From: Ramlibacter henchirensis
Lineage (GTDB): Bacteria > Pseudomonadota > Gammaproteobacteria > Burkholderiales > Burkholderiaceae_C
Assembly: GCF_004682015.1 (NCBI RefSeq)
Contig: NZ_SMLM01000001.1
Coordinates: 1,550,001 to 1,614,000, forward strand
Reading direction: 5' to 3'
DNA: 64,000 nt
Under the pieces are notes generated by a model. That model worked only from the letters and a program-made list of their open reading frames with translations. It ran no database searches and was not told the origin of the DNA. Positions 35,531-43,593 of this stretch are shown here, piece by piece. A program made the translations under genes and the position numbers. The number at the start of each line of letters is the position of its first letter. Within the stretch, counting starts at the first letter, position 1.

Positions 35531-36264
35531 CGCGCGGCCGCCTTCGCAACGGTGCCGCTGGTGCGCAGCGCGGCCAGGTCGAGGATGCGCAGGCCGCCGT
35601 ACTCGACCTGGATCGCCCCCTGAGCCTCCAGCACGGCCAGCGCTTCATTGACGCGCTGGCGGGAGAGGCCCACGAGATAGCCCAGCTCCTGCTGCGTGAT
35701 GCGCAGCACCTCGCCGACGCCGGGATAGAGCACCGGGTTGAACAGCGCCGCCAGGCTGCGCGCCACGCGCACGTCGGGATCGTTCAGCCGGTCGATCTCG
35801 CGCGCGGCGATGAACTGGGCGAGCCGCTCGTTGAGCTGGTTCATGATGAATCGGTTGAAGGCGATCGAGTGGTCCAGCAGCCAGTGGAAGGTGTCCACCG
35901 GCAGCCCGGCCACCACGCTCTTGCGCAGCGGCTGCATGTTGTAGCGGTAGGCCTCGCGCTTGAGCACGGTGCCCTCGCCGAACCAGCCACCGGGCGGCAC
36001 GCCGGTGAAGGTCACCGTGTGGCCGTGCGCGCTGTCGGTGCTCATCTTCAGCAGCCCTTCGACCACGCCGAACCAGTAAGTGGCGGGCCGGCCCACCCGG
36101 CAGACGAAGTCGCCCGGCACCGCATCGCCCACCGTGATGTTGCTGACGGCGCGCTCGTATTCGGCCGGCTGCAGCTGCCGCAGCCAGGGGATGCCGTCGA
36201 GTTCCTGCGAGGTCGGAAGTCGCCTGCGCTGGTGCAGCGGCAGCTCGGGCGCGAGGGCTTGCAT
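35527..36264 (-). CDS. Crp/Fnr-family transcriptional regulator
   Basis: A 245-residue regulator: cyclic-nucleotide-binding-like beta-roll (about 25-140; [39 protein letters not shown]), a dimerisation helix, and a Crp-type helix-turn-helix (about 165-235; [28 protein letters not shown]). It lacks the N-terminal cysteine cluster of FNR, so it is not an iron-sulfur oxygen sensor of that type, and the cAMP-contacting residues do not obviously match CRP. It is divergent from the CoA-ligase/ABC importer operon with a 117-bp shared control region, and probably governs it. Confidence 0.88.
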   Translation of the reverse strand: MQALAPELPLHQRRRLPTSQELDGIPWLRQLQPAEYERAVSNITVGDAVPGDFVCRVGRPATYWFGVVEGLLKMSTDSAHGHTVTFTGVPPGGWFGEGTVLKREAYRYNMQPLRKSVVAGLPVDTFHWLLDHSIAFNRFIMNQLNERLAQFIAAREIDRLNDPDVRVARSLAALFNPVLYPGVGEVLRITQQELGYLVGLSRQRVNEALAVLEAQGAIQVEYGGLRILDLAALRTSGTVAKAAAR

Positions 36265-36296
36265 GCGGGAAAGTCCGTGGGAGGGAAATCCCGCGG

Positions 36297-36326
36297 ATTG
36301 TCGCTGCAAAGACAACTTGACGTCAA
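36297..36326 (-). promoter_or_regulatory. Palindrome TTGACGTCAA and candidate promoter of the Crp/Fnr gene
   Basis: TTGACGTCAA (36317-36326) is a perfect 10-bp palindrome in the divergent control region. Read on the reverse strand it supplies a -35 (TTGACG) with GACAAT (36302-36297) 18 bp away. A Crp/Fnr-type dimer could bind here and autoregulate; the half-site TTGA is as in Crp/Fnr operators, but the usual 4-bp centre is missing. Confidence 0.4.
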
Positions 36327-36381
36327 AGTCCTGCCTACCATCCGCGCAACTCAGGCCCGCCTTCCGGGCCCAAGGAATCGG

Positions 36382-38328
36382 ATGGACACGACGTTCCCCC
36401 GCCTCTTGCTCCAGCACGCGGACCAGCGGCCCTCGGCGCCCGCGATGCGCGAGAAGGAATACGGCATCTGGCAGGCCCTGACGTGGTCGCAGATGGCACA
36501 GCTGGTCGGGCAACTGGCGTGCGGGTTGCACCAGGCGGGCCTGCGGCGCGGCGAGCACATGGTCGTCATCGGAACCAACCGGCCGCGCCTGTACGCCACG
36601 ATGCTGGCCATCCAGTCGCTCGGCGCGGTCCCGATCCCGCTGTACCAGGATGCGGTGGGCGCCGAGTGCGTCTTCCCGATCAACAACGCCGAAGTCCGCT
36701 TCGCCATGGCCGAGGACCAGGAGCAGGTCGACAAGCTGCTGGAGATCCGGCCGCAGTGCCCGCAGCTGCAGCGCATCTGGTTCGACGAACCGCGCGGGCT
36801 GCGCAACTACAGCGAGCGCGGCCTCGCGCCGCTGGACAAGCTGATCGAGGAGGGCGATGCGTTCGCATCGTCCAACCCGGACTTCTTCCGGTCCGAAGTG
36901 GACAAGGCTTCGCCCGACGACGTGGCGGCGATGTTCTTCACCTCCGGCACGACCGGCAATCCCAAGGGCGTGATCCATTCGCACCGCGCGCTGCTGGATC
37001 GCGCGCACGCCGGCGCCGTCTTCGACCGGCTGACCGAGCACGAGGAAGTGCTGGCCTACCTGCCGCCCGCGTGGGTCGGCCAGAACGTCTTCAGCTACGC
37101 GCAATGGCTGGCCTGCGGCTACGTGGTGAACTGCCCCGAGTCGCCCGGCACGGTGATGATCGACCTCAAGGAGATCGGCCCCACCTACTACTTCGCCCCG
37201 CCGCGCGTGTTCGAGGGGCTGCTCACCACCGTGATGATCCGCATGGAGGACGCCGGCGCCATCAAGCGCGCGCTGTTCCACCGGTTCATGCAGCTGGCGC
37301 GCCGGGTCGGCCCCGCGCTGATGGACCGGCAGCCGGTGGGCGGGTTCGACCGGCTGCTCTACCGCATCGGCGACCTGATGGTCTACGGCCCGTTGCGCAA
37401 CAACCTGGGCTTCTCGCGCGTGCGTGTCGCCTACACGGCCGGCGAAGCGATCGGGCCCGACCTCTTCGCCTTCTACCGCTCGATCGGCATCAACCTCAAG
37501 CAGCTGTACGGCTCCACGGAGACGGCGGTGTTCGTCTGCCTGCAGCCCGACAACCAGGTGCGCGCCGACACCGTCGGCGTGCCGATCCAGGGCGTGGAGA
37601 TCAAGGTGGCCGAGAACGGCGAGATCCTGGTGCGCTCGCCGGGACTGCTCAAGGGCTACTACAAGAATCCGCAGGCCACCGCCGAGGTGCTCACGCCGGA
37701 AGGCTGGTACCACACCAGCGACGCCGGCTTCATGGATGCCAGCGGCCACCTGAAGATCATCGACCGCGTCAAGGACGTGGGCCGCATCCGCGGCGGACCG
37801 AACGACGGCGCGATGTTCGCGCCCAAGTACGTGGAGAACAAGCTCAAGTTCTTCCCGTACATCAAGGAAGCCGTCGCGTACGGCGACGGCCGCGAGAAGG
37901 TCTGCGTGATGATCAACATCGACTTCGACGCCGTCGGCAACTGGGCCGAGCGCCGCAACCTGCCCTATGCGGGCTACACCGACGTCGCGCAGAAGCCCGA
38001 GGTGTACGACCTCATCAGGGACTGCGTGGAGAAGGTCAACGTCGACCTGGCGGCCGACGAGAAGCTGGCCGGCTCGCAGATCTGCCGCTTCCTGATCCTG
38101 CACAAGGAGCTGGACGCCGACGACGGCGAGCTCACGCGCACCAACAAGGTCCGGCGCGGCTTCATCGCCGAGAAGTACCAGGTGCTGGTGGACGCGCTGT
38201 ACGGCGGCAAGTCCGAGCAGTACGTGGAAACGCAGGTGAAGTTCGAGGACGGGCGCATCGGCAAGGTGAGCGCCACCCTCAGGATCATGGACGCCCGGAC
38301 GTTCGCTCCGGTGAAGGCGGCCGCATGA
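36382..38328 (+). CDS. AMP-dependent acyl-CoA ligase, long-chain type
   Basis: A 648-residue adenylate-forming ligase activating a carboxylic acid to its CoA thioester. The P-loop is AMFFTSGTTGNPKGVIHSHR, followed by YGSTETAVFVCLQPD and GWYHTSDAGFMDASGHLKI (ATP-ribose Asp); the late DRVKDVGRIRGGPNDGAMF region resembles the FadD15/ACSL-like clade. ATG 36382 is chosen because it gives the normal N-terminus MDTTFPRLLLQHADQ. It is the first gene of the liv-type importer operon and overlaps livG by 4 nt (ATGA). The true substrate is unknown; flanking genes suggest an imported aromatic or branched organic acid. Confidence 0.9.
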   Translation: MDTTFPRLLLQHADQRPSAPAMREKEYGIWQALTWSQMAQLVGQLACGLHQAGLRRGEHMVVIGTNRPRLYATMLAIQSLGAVPIPLYQDAVGAECVFPINNAEVRFAMAEDQEQVDKLLEIRPQCPQLQRIWFDEPRGLRNYSERGLAPLDKLIEEGDAFASSNPDFFRSEVDKASPDDVAAMFFTSGTTGNPKGVIHSHRALLDRAHAGAVFDRLTEHEEVLAYLPPAWVGQNVFSYAQWLACGYVVNCPESPGTVMIDLKEIGPTYYFAPPRVFEGLLTTVMIRMEDAGAIKRALFHRFMQLARRVGPALMDRQPVGGFDRLLYRIGDLMVYGPLRNNLGFSRVRVAYTAGEAIGPDLFAFYRSIGINLKQLYGSTETAVFVCLQPDNQVRADTVGVPIQGVEIKVAENGEILVRSPGLLKGYYKNPQATAEVLTPEGWYHTSDAGFMDASGHLKIIDRVKDVGRIRGGPNDGAMFAPKYVENKLKFFPYIKEAVAYGDGREKVCVMINIDFDAVGNWAERRNLPYAGYTDVAQKPEVYDLIRDCVEKVNVDLAADEKLAGSQICRFLILHKELDADDGELTRTNKVRRGFIAEKYQVLVDALYGGKSEQYVETQVKFEDGRIGKVSATLRIMDARTFAPVKAAA

Positions 38329-39167
38329 ACATGATGACCGATGCGGCCGTCCTGGAGCAGCAGCGGCAGGCCACGATGCAGGCGCCGGGGCGCAGGCTCG
38401 GCGAGGTGATCCTGGACGTGAGGAACATCTCGCTGTCGTTCGGCGGCGTGAAGGCGCTGGCGGACATCTCGTTCGACGTCCGTGAGCACGAGATCCGCGC
38501 CATCATCGGCCCGAACGGCGCGGGCAAGAGTTCGATGCTCAATTGCATCAACGGCGTCTACCAGCCGCAGAAGGGCAGCATCACCTTCCGGGGCAAGACC
38601 TTCCAGCACATGAAGAGCCGGCAGGTGGCGCAGATGGGCATCGCCCGCACGTTCCAGAACCTCGCGCTGTTCAAGGGCATGAGCGTGCTGGACAACATCA
38701 TGACCGGCCGCAACCTGCGCATCCGCAGCAACATCTTCCTGCAGGCGCTGCGCATCGGCCCGGCCGAGCGCGAGGAGATCCGCCATCGCGAATACGTCGA
38801 ACGGATCATCGACTTCCTCGAGATCCAGGCCTTTCGCAAGACACCGGTGGGCCAGTTGCCTTACGGCCTGCAGAAGCGGGTGGACCTGGGCCGCGCGCTG
38901 GCGATGGAGCCGCAGGTGCTGCTGCTGGACGAGCCGATGGCGGGCATGAACGTCGAGGAGAAGCAGGACATGTGCCGCTTCGTGCTGGACGTCAACGACG
39001 AGTTCGGCACGACGGTGGTGCTGATCGAGCACGACATGGGTGTGGTGATGGACATCTCCGACCGCGTGGTGGTGCTGGACTACGGCCGCAAGATCGGCGA
39101 CGGCACGCCCGACGAGGTGCGCAACAACCCCGACGTGGTCAAGGCCTACCTGGGCACTTCCCACTGA
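38325..39167 (+). CDS. livG: LivG-type ABC importer ATP-binding protein
   Basis: A 280-residue ATPase of the hydrophobic amino-acid uptake (HAAT) family. An N-terminal extension of about 28 residues precedes the domain; Walker A GPNGAGKSS, signature LPYGLQKRVDLGRAL (degenerate relative to LSGGQ, as usual for LivG), Walker B VLLLDEPMAGMN, H-loop VVLIEHDMGVVMD. ATG 38325 overlaps the ligase stop; two more in-frame ATGs follow within four codons. It works with the following LivH and LivM permeases, the binding protein and LivF. The family symbol does not imply leucine transport here. Confidence 0.92.
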   Translation: MNMMTDAAVLEQQRQATMQAPGRRLGEVILDVRNISLSFGGVKALADISFDVREHEIRAIIGPNGAGKSSMLNCINGVYQPQKGSITFRGKTFQHMKSRQVAQMGIARTFQNLALFKGMSVLDNIMTGRNLRIRSNIFLQALRIGPAEREEIRHREYVERIIDFLEIQAFRKTPVGQLPYGLQKRVDLGRALAMEPQVLLLDEPMAGMNVEEKQDMCRFVLDVNDEFGTTVVLIEHDMGVVMDISDRVVVLDYGRKIGDGTPDEVRNNPDVVKAYLGTSH

Positions 39168-39182
39168 AGCCGGTAACAGGAC

Positions 39183-40112
39183 ATGGGCTACTTCCTCGAG
39201 ACACTGCTGGGCGGCCTGATGAGCGGCATGCTGTATGCGCTGGTCGCTCTCGGCTTCGTGCTGATCTTCAAGGCGTCGGGCGTCTTCAACTTCGCCCAGG
39301 GCGCGATGGTGCTGTTCGCCGCGCTGGCGATGGCGCGGCTGGCCGAATGGCTGCCGCAGTGGCTCGGATTCCAGAATGCGGTGCTCGCCAACGTGCTGGC
39401 CTTCATCGTTGCGGGCGCCATCATGTTCGCGGTGGCCTGGCTGGTCGAGAGGCTGGTGCTGCGGCACCTGGTCAACCAGGAGGGCGCGACGCTGCTGATG
39501 GCCACGCTGGGCATCACCTACTTCCTCGACGGCATGGGCCAGACGATCTTCGGCAGCGACATCTACAAGATCGACGTCGGCATGCCCAAGGACCCGGTCA
39601 TCGTGCTGGAGTCCACCTTCCAGGGCGGCATCCTGGTCAACAAGGAAGACCTGTACGCGGCGGTGATCGCCGCGGCCCTGGTCGCCCTGCTCACGCTGTT
39701 CTTCCAGAAGACCGGCACCGGCCGCGCGCTGCGCGCGGTGGCCGACGACCACCAGGCGGCGCAATCCATCGGCATCCCGCTCAACCGCATCTGGGTGATC
39801 GTCTGGTGCGTCGCCGGCGTGGTCGCCCTGGTCGCCGGGGTCATATGGGGCTCCAAGCTCGGGGTGCAGTTCTCGCTGTCCACCGTGGCGCTGCGCGCGC
39901 TGCCGGTGGTGATCCTGGGCGGGTTGACCTCGGTGCCCGGCGCCATCGTCGGCGGCCTGATCATCGGAGTGGGCGAGAAGCTCTCCGAGGTCTACATCGG
40001 CCCGATGGTGGGCGGCGGCATCGAGATCTGGTTCGCCTACATGCTGGCGTTGATCGTGCTGCTGTTCCGGCCGCAGGGCCTGTTCGGCGAGAAGATCATC
40101 GATCGGGTCTGA
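39183..40112 (+). CDS. livH: LivH-type ABC importer permease
   Basis: A 309-residue permease with about eight hydrophobic segments, starting with GFVLIFKASGVFNFAQGAMVLFAAL, the standard LivH N-terminal pattern. RALRAVADDHQAAQSIGIPLNRIW is the cytoplasmic coupling loop contacting the ATPase. The start is ATG 39183, with AACAGGA upstream. It lies 15 bp after livG and 15 bp before livM, in one operon. Confidence 0.93.
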   Translation: MGYFLETLLGGLMSGMLYALVALGFVLIFKASGVFNFAQGAMVLFAALAMARLAEWLPQWLGFQNAVLANVLAFIVAGAIMFAVAWLVERLVLRHLVNQEGATLLMATLGITYFLDGMGQTIFGSDIYKIDVGMPKDPVIVLESTFQGGILVNKEDLYAAVIAAALVALLTLFFQKTGTGRALRAVADDHQAAQSIGIPLNRIWVIVWCVAGVVALVAGVIWGSKLGVQFSLSTVALRALPVVILGGLTSVPGAIVGGLIIGVGEKLSEVYIGPMVGGGIEIWFAYMLALIVLLFRPQGLFGEKIIDRV

Positions 40113-40127
40113 ACGGGAGCGACACGC

Positions 40128-41204
40128 ATGCTTTACCGCGAGAACGGCCAGTTCAAGACCAGCTACCGCGCAGACCTGCAGATCTTCCCGATCGTGCAGG
40201 ACCGCTGGGCCATCCTGGCCCTGGTCGTGGCGGCCTTCGTGCTGGTGCCGATGGTGGCCAGCGACTACATGTTCCGGGCCATCCTCATCCCGTTCCTGAT
40301 CCTGTCGCTGGCGGCACTGGGCGTGAACATCCTGGTGGGGTACTGCGGACAGATCTCGCTGGGTTCGGGCGCGTTCATGGCGGTTGGCGCGTACGCCGCG
40401 TACAACTGCCTGATCCGAATCGACGGCATCCCGATGGTGGCGGCCATCCTGCTGGGGGGGGTGTTCGCCACCCTCGTGGGCATCGTCTTCGGCATCCCGA
40501 GCCTTCGCGTGCGGGGCCTCTACCTCGCAGTGGCCACGCTCGCCGCCCAGTTCTTCTGCGACTGGGCGTTCCTCCGGGTCAAGTGGTTCACCAACTACAC
40601 GCCCTCGGGTTCCGTGTCGGTCTCCAACCTCAACCTGTTCGGCTGGCGCGTCGAGACGCCCGCCGAGCGCTATCTGTTCTGCCTGGGCTTCCTGGTGATC
40701 TTCGCCCTGCTGGCCAAGAACCTGGTGCGCAGCGCCATCGGCCGCGAGTGGATGGCCATCCGCGACATGGACGTGGCCGCGGCGGTGATCGGCATCCGGC
40801 CGATGTACGCCAAGCTCAGCGCTTTCGCGGTGAGCTCCTTCATCGTGGGCGTGGCCGGCGCGCTCTGGGGCTTCGTCTACCTGGGCGCGTGGGAACCGGC
40901 GGCCTTCTCGGTGGACCGCTCTTTCCAGCTGCTGTTCATGGTGATCATCGGCGGCCTGGGCTCCATCATGGGCAGCTTCTTCGGCGCGGCCTTCATCGTG
41001 GTACTGCCCATCTTCCTGAACCAGGCCCTGCCGGCGGTGGGCGACCTGGTGGGTGTGCCCATCTCCACCGCGGGCATCTCGCACGCGGAGTTCATCATCT
41101 TCGGCGCGCTGATCGTCTGGTTCCTGATCGTGGAGCCGCACGGGCTCGCGCGCCTCTGGGCCGTGGGCAAGCAGAAGCTGCGGCTGTGGCCCTTCCCGCA
41201 CTGA
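40128..41204 (+). CDS. livM: LivM-type ABC importer permease
   Basis: A 358-residue permease, partner of LivH. Two or more TM segments at the N-terminus (FVLVPMVASDYMFRAILIPFLILSLAALG) lead into GYCGQISLGSGAFMAVGAYAAYNC, the LivM signature. The coupling loop IGREWMAIRDMDVAAAVIGIRP is clear. GGGAGC precedes ATG 40128. The extended N-terminus of about 40 residues (MLYRENGQFKTSYRADLQIF) is characteristic of this aromatic-acid-associated subgroup rather than of E. coli LivM; this is my reading, not a search result. Confidence 0.92.
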   Translation: MLYRENGQFKTSYRADLQIFPIVQDRWAILALVVAAFVLVPMVASDYMFRAILIPFLILSLAALGVNILVGYCGQISLGSGAFMAVGAYAAYNCLIRIDGIPMVAAILLGGVFATLVGIVFGIPSLRVRGLYLAVATLAAQFFCDWAFLRVKWFTNYTPSGSVSVSNLNLFGWRVETPAERYLFCLGFLVIFALLAKNLVRSAIGREWMAIRDMDVAAAVIGIRPMYAKLSAFAVSSFIVGVAGALWGFVYLGAWEPAAFSVDRSFQLLFMVIIGGLGSIMGSFFGAAFIVVLPIFLNQALPAVGDLVGVPISTAGISHAEFIIFGALIVWFLIVEPHGLARLWAVGKQKLRLWPFPH

Positions 41205-41295
41205 GTCCAAGAAAACCCTTGCTCGCAATCCCCGATGCCCTCGCGCCCTTTGTTTCGTTAACTGACAACGCTTCAACTTTCACAAGGAGACAGGT

Positions 41296-42630
41296 ATGAA
41301 GTTCCGCAATGTGGTTCTTGCCGCGGCGATGGTGGCGGCCGCCGCCTCCTCGGCGCTGACGACCGGCGCCTATGCGCAGCAACAGGAGCAGTTCTTCCCG
41401 GTGCTCGTGTACCGCACGGGCGCCTACGCCCCCAACGGCGTGCCGTTCGCCAACGGCTACGTGGACTACCTGAAGCTGGTGAACGCCAACGGCGGCATCA
41501 ACGGGGTGAAGGTCAGCTTCGAAGAGTGCGAGACCGGCTACGCCACCGACCGCGGCGTCGAGTGCTATGAGCGCCTGAAGGGCAAGGGTGGCGGCGCCAC
41601 GGTGTTCCAGCCCCTGTCCACCGGCATCACCTTCGCGCTGACCGAGAAGGCGCCAGGCGACAAGATCCCGCTCATCACCGCGGGCTACGGCCGCAGCGAG
41701 AGCACGGACGGCAACGTCTTCAAGTGGAACTTCCCGCTCACCGGCACGTACTGGGATGCGGCCGACGTCCTGCTGCAGCACGTGTCCAAGAAGGAAGGCG
41801 GCTGGGACAAGCTCAAGGGCAAGAAGATTGCGCTGGTCTACCACGACAGCCCGTACGGCAAGGAGCCGATCCCGCTGCTGGAAGAGCGCGCCAAGATGCA
41901 CGGTTACCAGCTGCAGCTGCTGCCGGTCGCCCACCCCGGCGTGGAGCAGAAGGCCACCTGGCAGCAGATCCGCGGCAACCGGCCCGACTACGTGTTCCTC
42001 TGGGGCTGGGGCGTGATGAACTCCACCGCGCTCAAGGAAGCGCAGGCCACGGGCTATCCGCGCGACAAGATGTACGGCGTGTGGTGGGCCGGCGCCGAGC
42101 CGGACGTCAAGGATGTGGGCGACGGCGCCCGCGGCTACAACGCGCTGGCGCTGCAGCACGGCGCCGAGCCGAACTCCAAGGTGGTCAAAGACGTCCTCGA
42201 GAAGGTCCATGGCAAGGGCCAGGGAACCGGTCCGAAGGAAGAAGTGGGCCAGGTGCTCTACATGCGCGGCCTCATCGCCGCCATGCTGGGCGTCGAAGGC
42301 GTCAAGCGCGCGCAGGAGCGTTTCGGCAAGGGCAAGTGGATGTCGCCGGAGCAGGTGCGCTGGGGCCTGGAGAACCTGGCGCTCGACCAGAAGAAGCTGG
42401 ACGCGCTGGGCTTCGCCGGCGTGATGCGGCCGATCAGCACCTCTTGCGCCGACCACCGCGGATCCACCTGGGCGCGAGTGCATACCTGGGACGGCAAGCA
42501 GTGGAAGTTCAGCTCCGACTGGTACCAGTCCGACGACGCGATCATCAAGCCGATGATCAAGCAGGCGGCGGACCGGTATGCGGCGGAGAAGAAGCTGGAT
42601 CGGCGGAACGCCGCTGACTGCCAATCCTGA
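41296..42630 (+). CDS. Branched-chain amino-acid-type ABC importer binding protein
   Basis: A 444-residue periplasmic receptor (Peripla_BP_6 family): signal peptide MKFRNVVLAAAMVAAAASSALTTGAYA, then FPVLVYRTGAYAPNGVPFANGYVDYLKLVNANGGINGVK and the conserved ECETGYATDRGVECYERLK. The binding-site pattern differs from leucine/isoleucine receptors (no YAEAG-type loop seen), supporting another ligand. AAGGAG precedes ATG 41296, which lies 91 bp after livM; that gap holds nothing I recognise. The stop codon is inside the first stem of a hairpin array, which may limit read-through to livF and keep the receptor in excess. Confidence 0.9.
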   Translation: MKFRNVVLAAAMVAAAASSALTTGAYAQQQEQFFPVLVYRTGAYAPNGVPFANGYVDYLKLVNANGGINGVKVSFEECETGYATDRGVECYERLKGKGGGATVFQPLSTGITFALTEKAPGDKIPLITAGYGRSESTDGNVFKWNFPLTGTYWDAADVLLQHVSKKEGGWDKLKGKKIALVYHDSPYGKEPIPLLEERAKMHGYQLQLLPVAHPGVEQKATWQQIRGNRPDYVFLWGWGVMNSTALKEAQATGYPRDKMYGVWWAGAEPDVKDVGDGARGYNALALQHGAEPNSKVVKDVLEKVHGKGQGTGPKEEVGQVLYMRGLIAAMLGVEGVKRAQERFGKGKWMSPEQVRWGLENLALDQKKLDALGFAGVMRPISTSCADHRGSTWARVHTWDGKQWKFSSDWYQSDDAIIKPMIKQAADRYAAEKKLDRRNAADCQS

Positions 42631-42756
42631 AGGATTGGCAGTCGCGGCGCGCCGCCTTGCGGCCGTATTGACGGCACCCTCCCCAACCCCTCCCGCCAAG
42701 CGGGAGGGGCAGCGGCCCGAAGGGGCCGCCAATCGAAAGGGCACGCCCTTTCGATT
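42617..42756 (+). repeat. Array of consecutive stem-loops between the binding-protein gene and livF
   Basis: Almost every base of this spacer is in a perfect stem: actgccaatcct/aggattggcagt (42617-42628 with 42631-42642, spanning the stop codon), gccgc/gcggc (42651-42655, 42659-42663), cccctcccgc/gcgggagggg (42687-42696, 42700-42709; a REP-like motif), gcggccc/gggccgc (42712-42718, 42723-42729) and aatcgaaagggc/gccctttcgatt (42731-42742, 42745-42756). No T-run follows. It probably shapes mRNA ends or decay inside the operon. Confidence 0.85.
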
Positions 42757-42774
42757 GGTCAAGACAGGATCCTG

Positions 42775-43584
42775 ATGGACTCCAAGAACATCGTTCTCAA
42801 CGTCAACGGCATCGAGGTCATCTACAACCACGTCATCCTGGTGCTCAAGGGCGTGTCGCTGCAGGTGCCCGAGGGCCGCATCGTGGCGCTGCTGGGGGGC
42901 AACGGGGCGGGCAAGACGACGACGCTGCGGGCCGTGTCGAACCTGCTCCAGGGGGAACGGGGCGAGGTCACCAAGGGCTCGATCGAACTGCGCGGCGACC
43001 GCATCGAGAACCTCTCGCCGGCGGAACTGGTGCGGCGCGGCGTGGTGCAGGTGATGGAGGGACGGCACTGCTTCGCGCACCTCACGATCGAGGAGAACCT
43101 GCTGACCGGCGCCTACACGCGCGCGGGCAAGGCGGAGGTCGAGGCCAGCCTGGAGAAGGTCTATGGCTACTTCCCGCGCCTGAAGCTGCGCCGCGGATCG
43201 CAGGCCGCCTACACCTCGGGCGGCGAGCAGCAGATGTGCGCCATCGGCCGCGCGCTGATGGCCAACCCCAGCGTGGTGCTGCTCGACGAACCGTCGATGG
43301 GCCTCGCGCCGCAGATCGTGGAGGAGGTCTTCGAGATCGTGAAGGACCTCAACGTGAAGGAACGGGTCACCTTCCTGCTCGCGGAGCAGAACACCAACAT
43401 GGCGCTGCGCTACGCCGATTACGGCTACATCATGGAGAGCGGCCGCATCGTGATGGACGGGCCCGCGCACGAGCTGGCCAGCAACGAGGACGTCAAGGAG
43501 TTCTACCTCGGCATGGGCGGCGGCCAGCGCAAGAGCTTCCGCGAGGTCAAGAGCTACAAGCGCCGCAAGCGCTGGCTGGCCTGA
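42775..43584 (+). CDS. livF: LivF-type ABC importer ATP-binding protein
   Basis: A 269-residue second ATPase of the HAAT importer. Walker A LLGGNGAGKTTTLRA, signature YTSGGEQQMCAIGRAL, Walker B VVLLDEPSMGLAPQIVEEVF, then LLAEQNTNMALRYADYGYIMESGRIV. It is slightly longer than E. coli LivF (237) because of a basic C-terminal tail, SFREVKSYKRRKRWLA. It follows the hairpin array rather than livG, so its level may differ from the rest. PaaK-like gene follows after 9 bp. Confidence 0.92.
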   Translation: MDSKNIVLNVNGIEVIYNHVILVLKGVSLQVPEGRIVALLGGNGAGKTTTLRAVSNLLQGERGEVTKGSIELRGDRIENLSPAELVRRGVVQVMEGRHCFAHLTIEENLLTGAYTRAGKAEVEASLEKVYGYFPRLKLRRGSQAAYTSGGEQQMCAIGRALMANPSVVLLDEPSMGLAPQIVEEVFEIVKDLNVKERVTFLLAEQNTNMALRYADYGYIMESGRIVMDGPAHELASNEDVKEFYLGMGGGQRKSFREVKSYKRRKRWLA

Positions 43585-43593
43585 GGCAAAAGG

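Noticed and set aside
37974..41276. Very long antisense frame (about 1100 codons) across the importer genes
   Set aside because: It is a shadow of G+C-rich coding sequence: its translation is Arg/His/Ala/Gln-rich with no motifs, while the forward strand carries textbook ABC and ligase motifs. The same applies to long reverse frames at 41095-44721 and 48838-52308.
42687..42709. CRISPR-like repetition of hairpins
   Set aside because: The stems differ in sequence and there are no regularly spaced identical repeats, so this is not a CRISPR array.
38325..43584. Leucine/isoleucine uptake system
   Set aside because: The transporter family fits, but the flanking CoA ligases and the receptor sequence point to another substrate; gene symbols are used only for family position.
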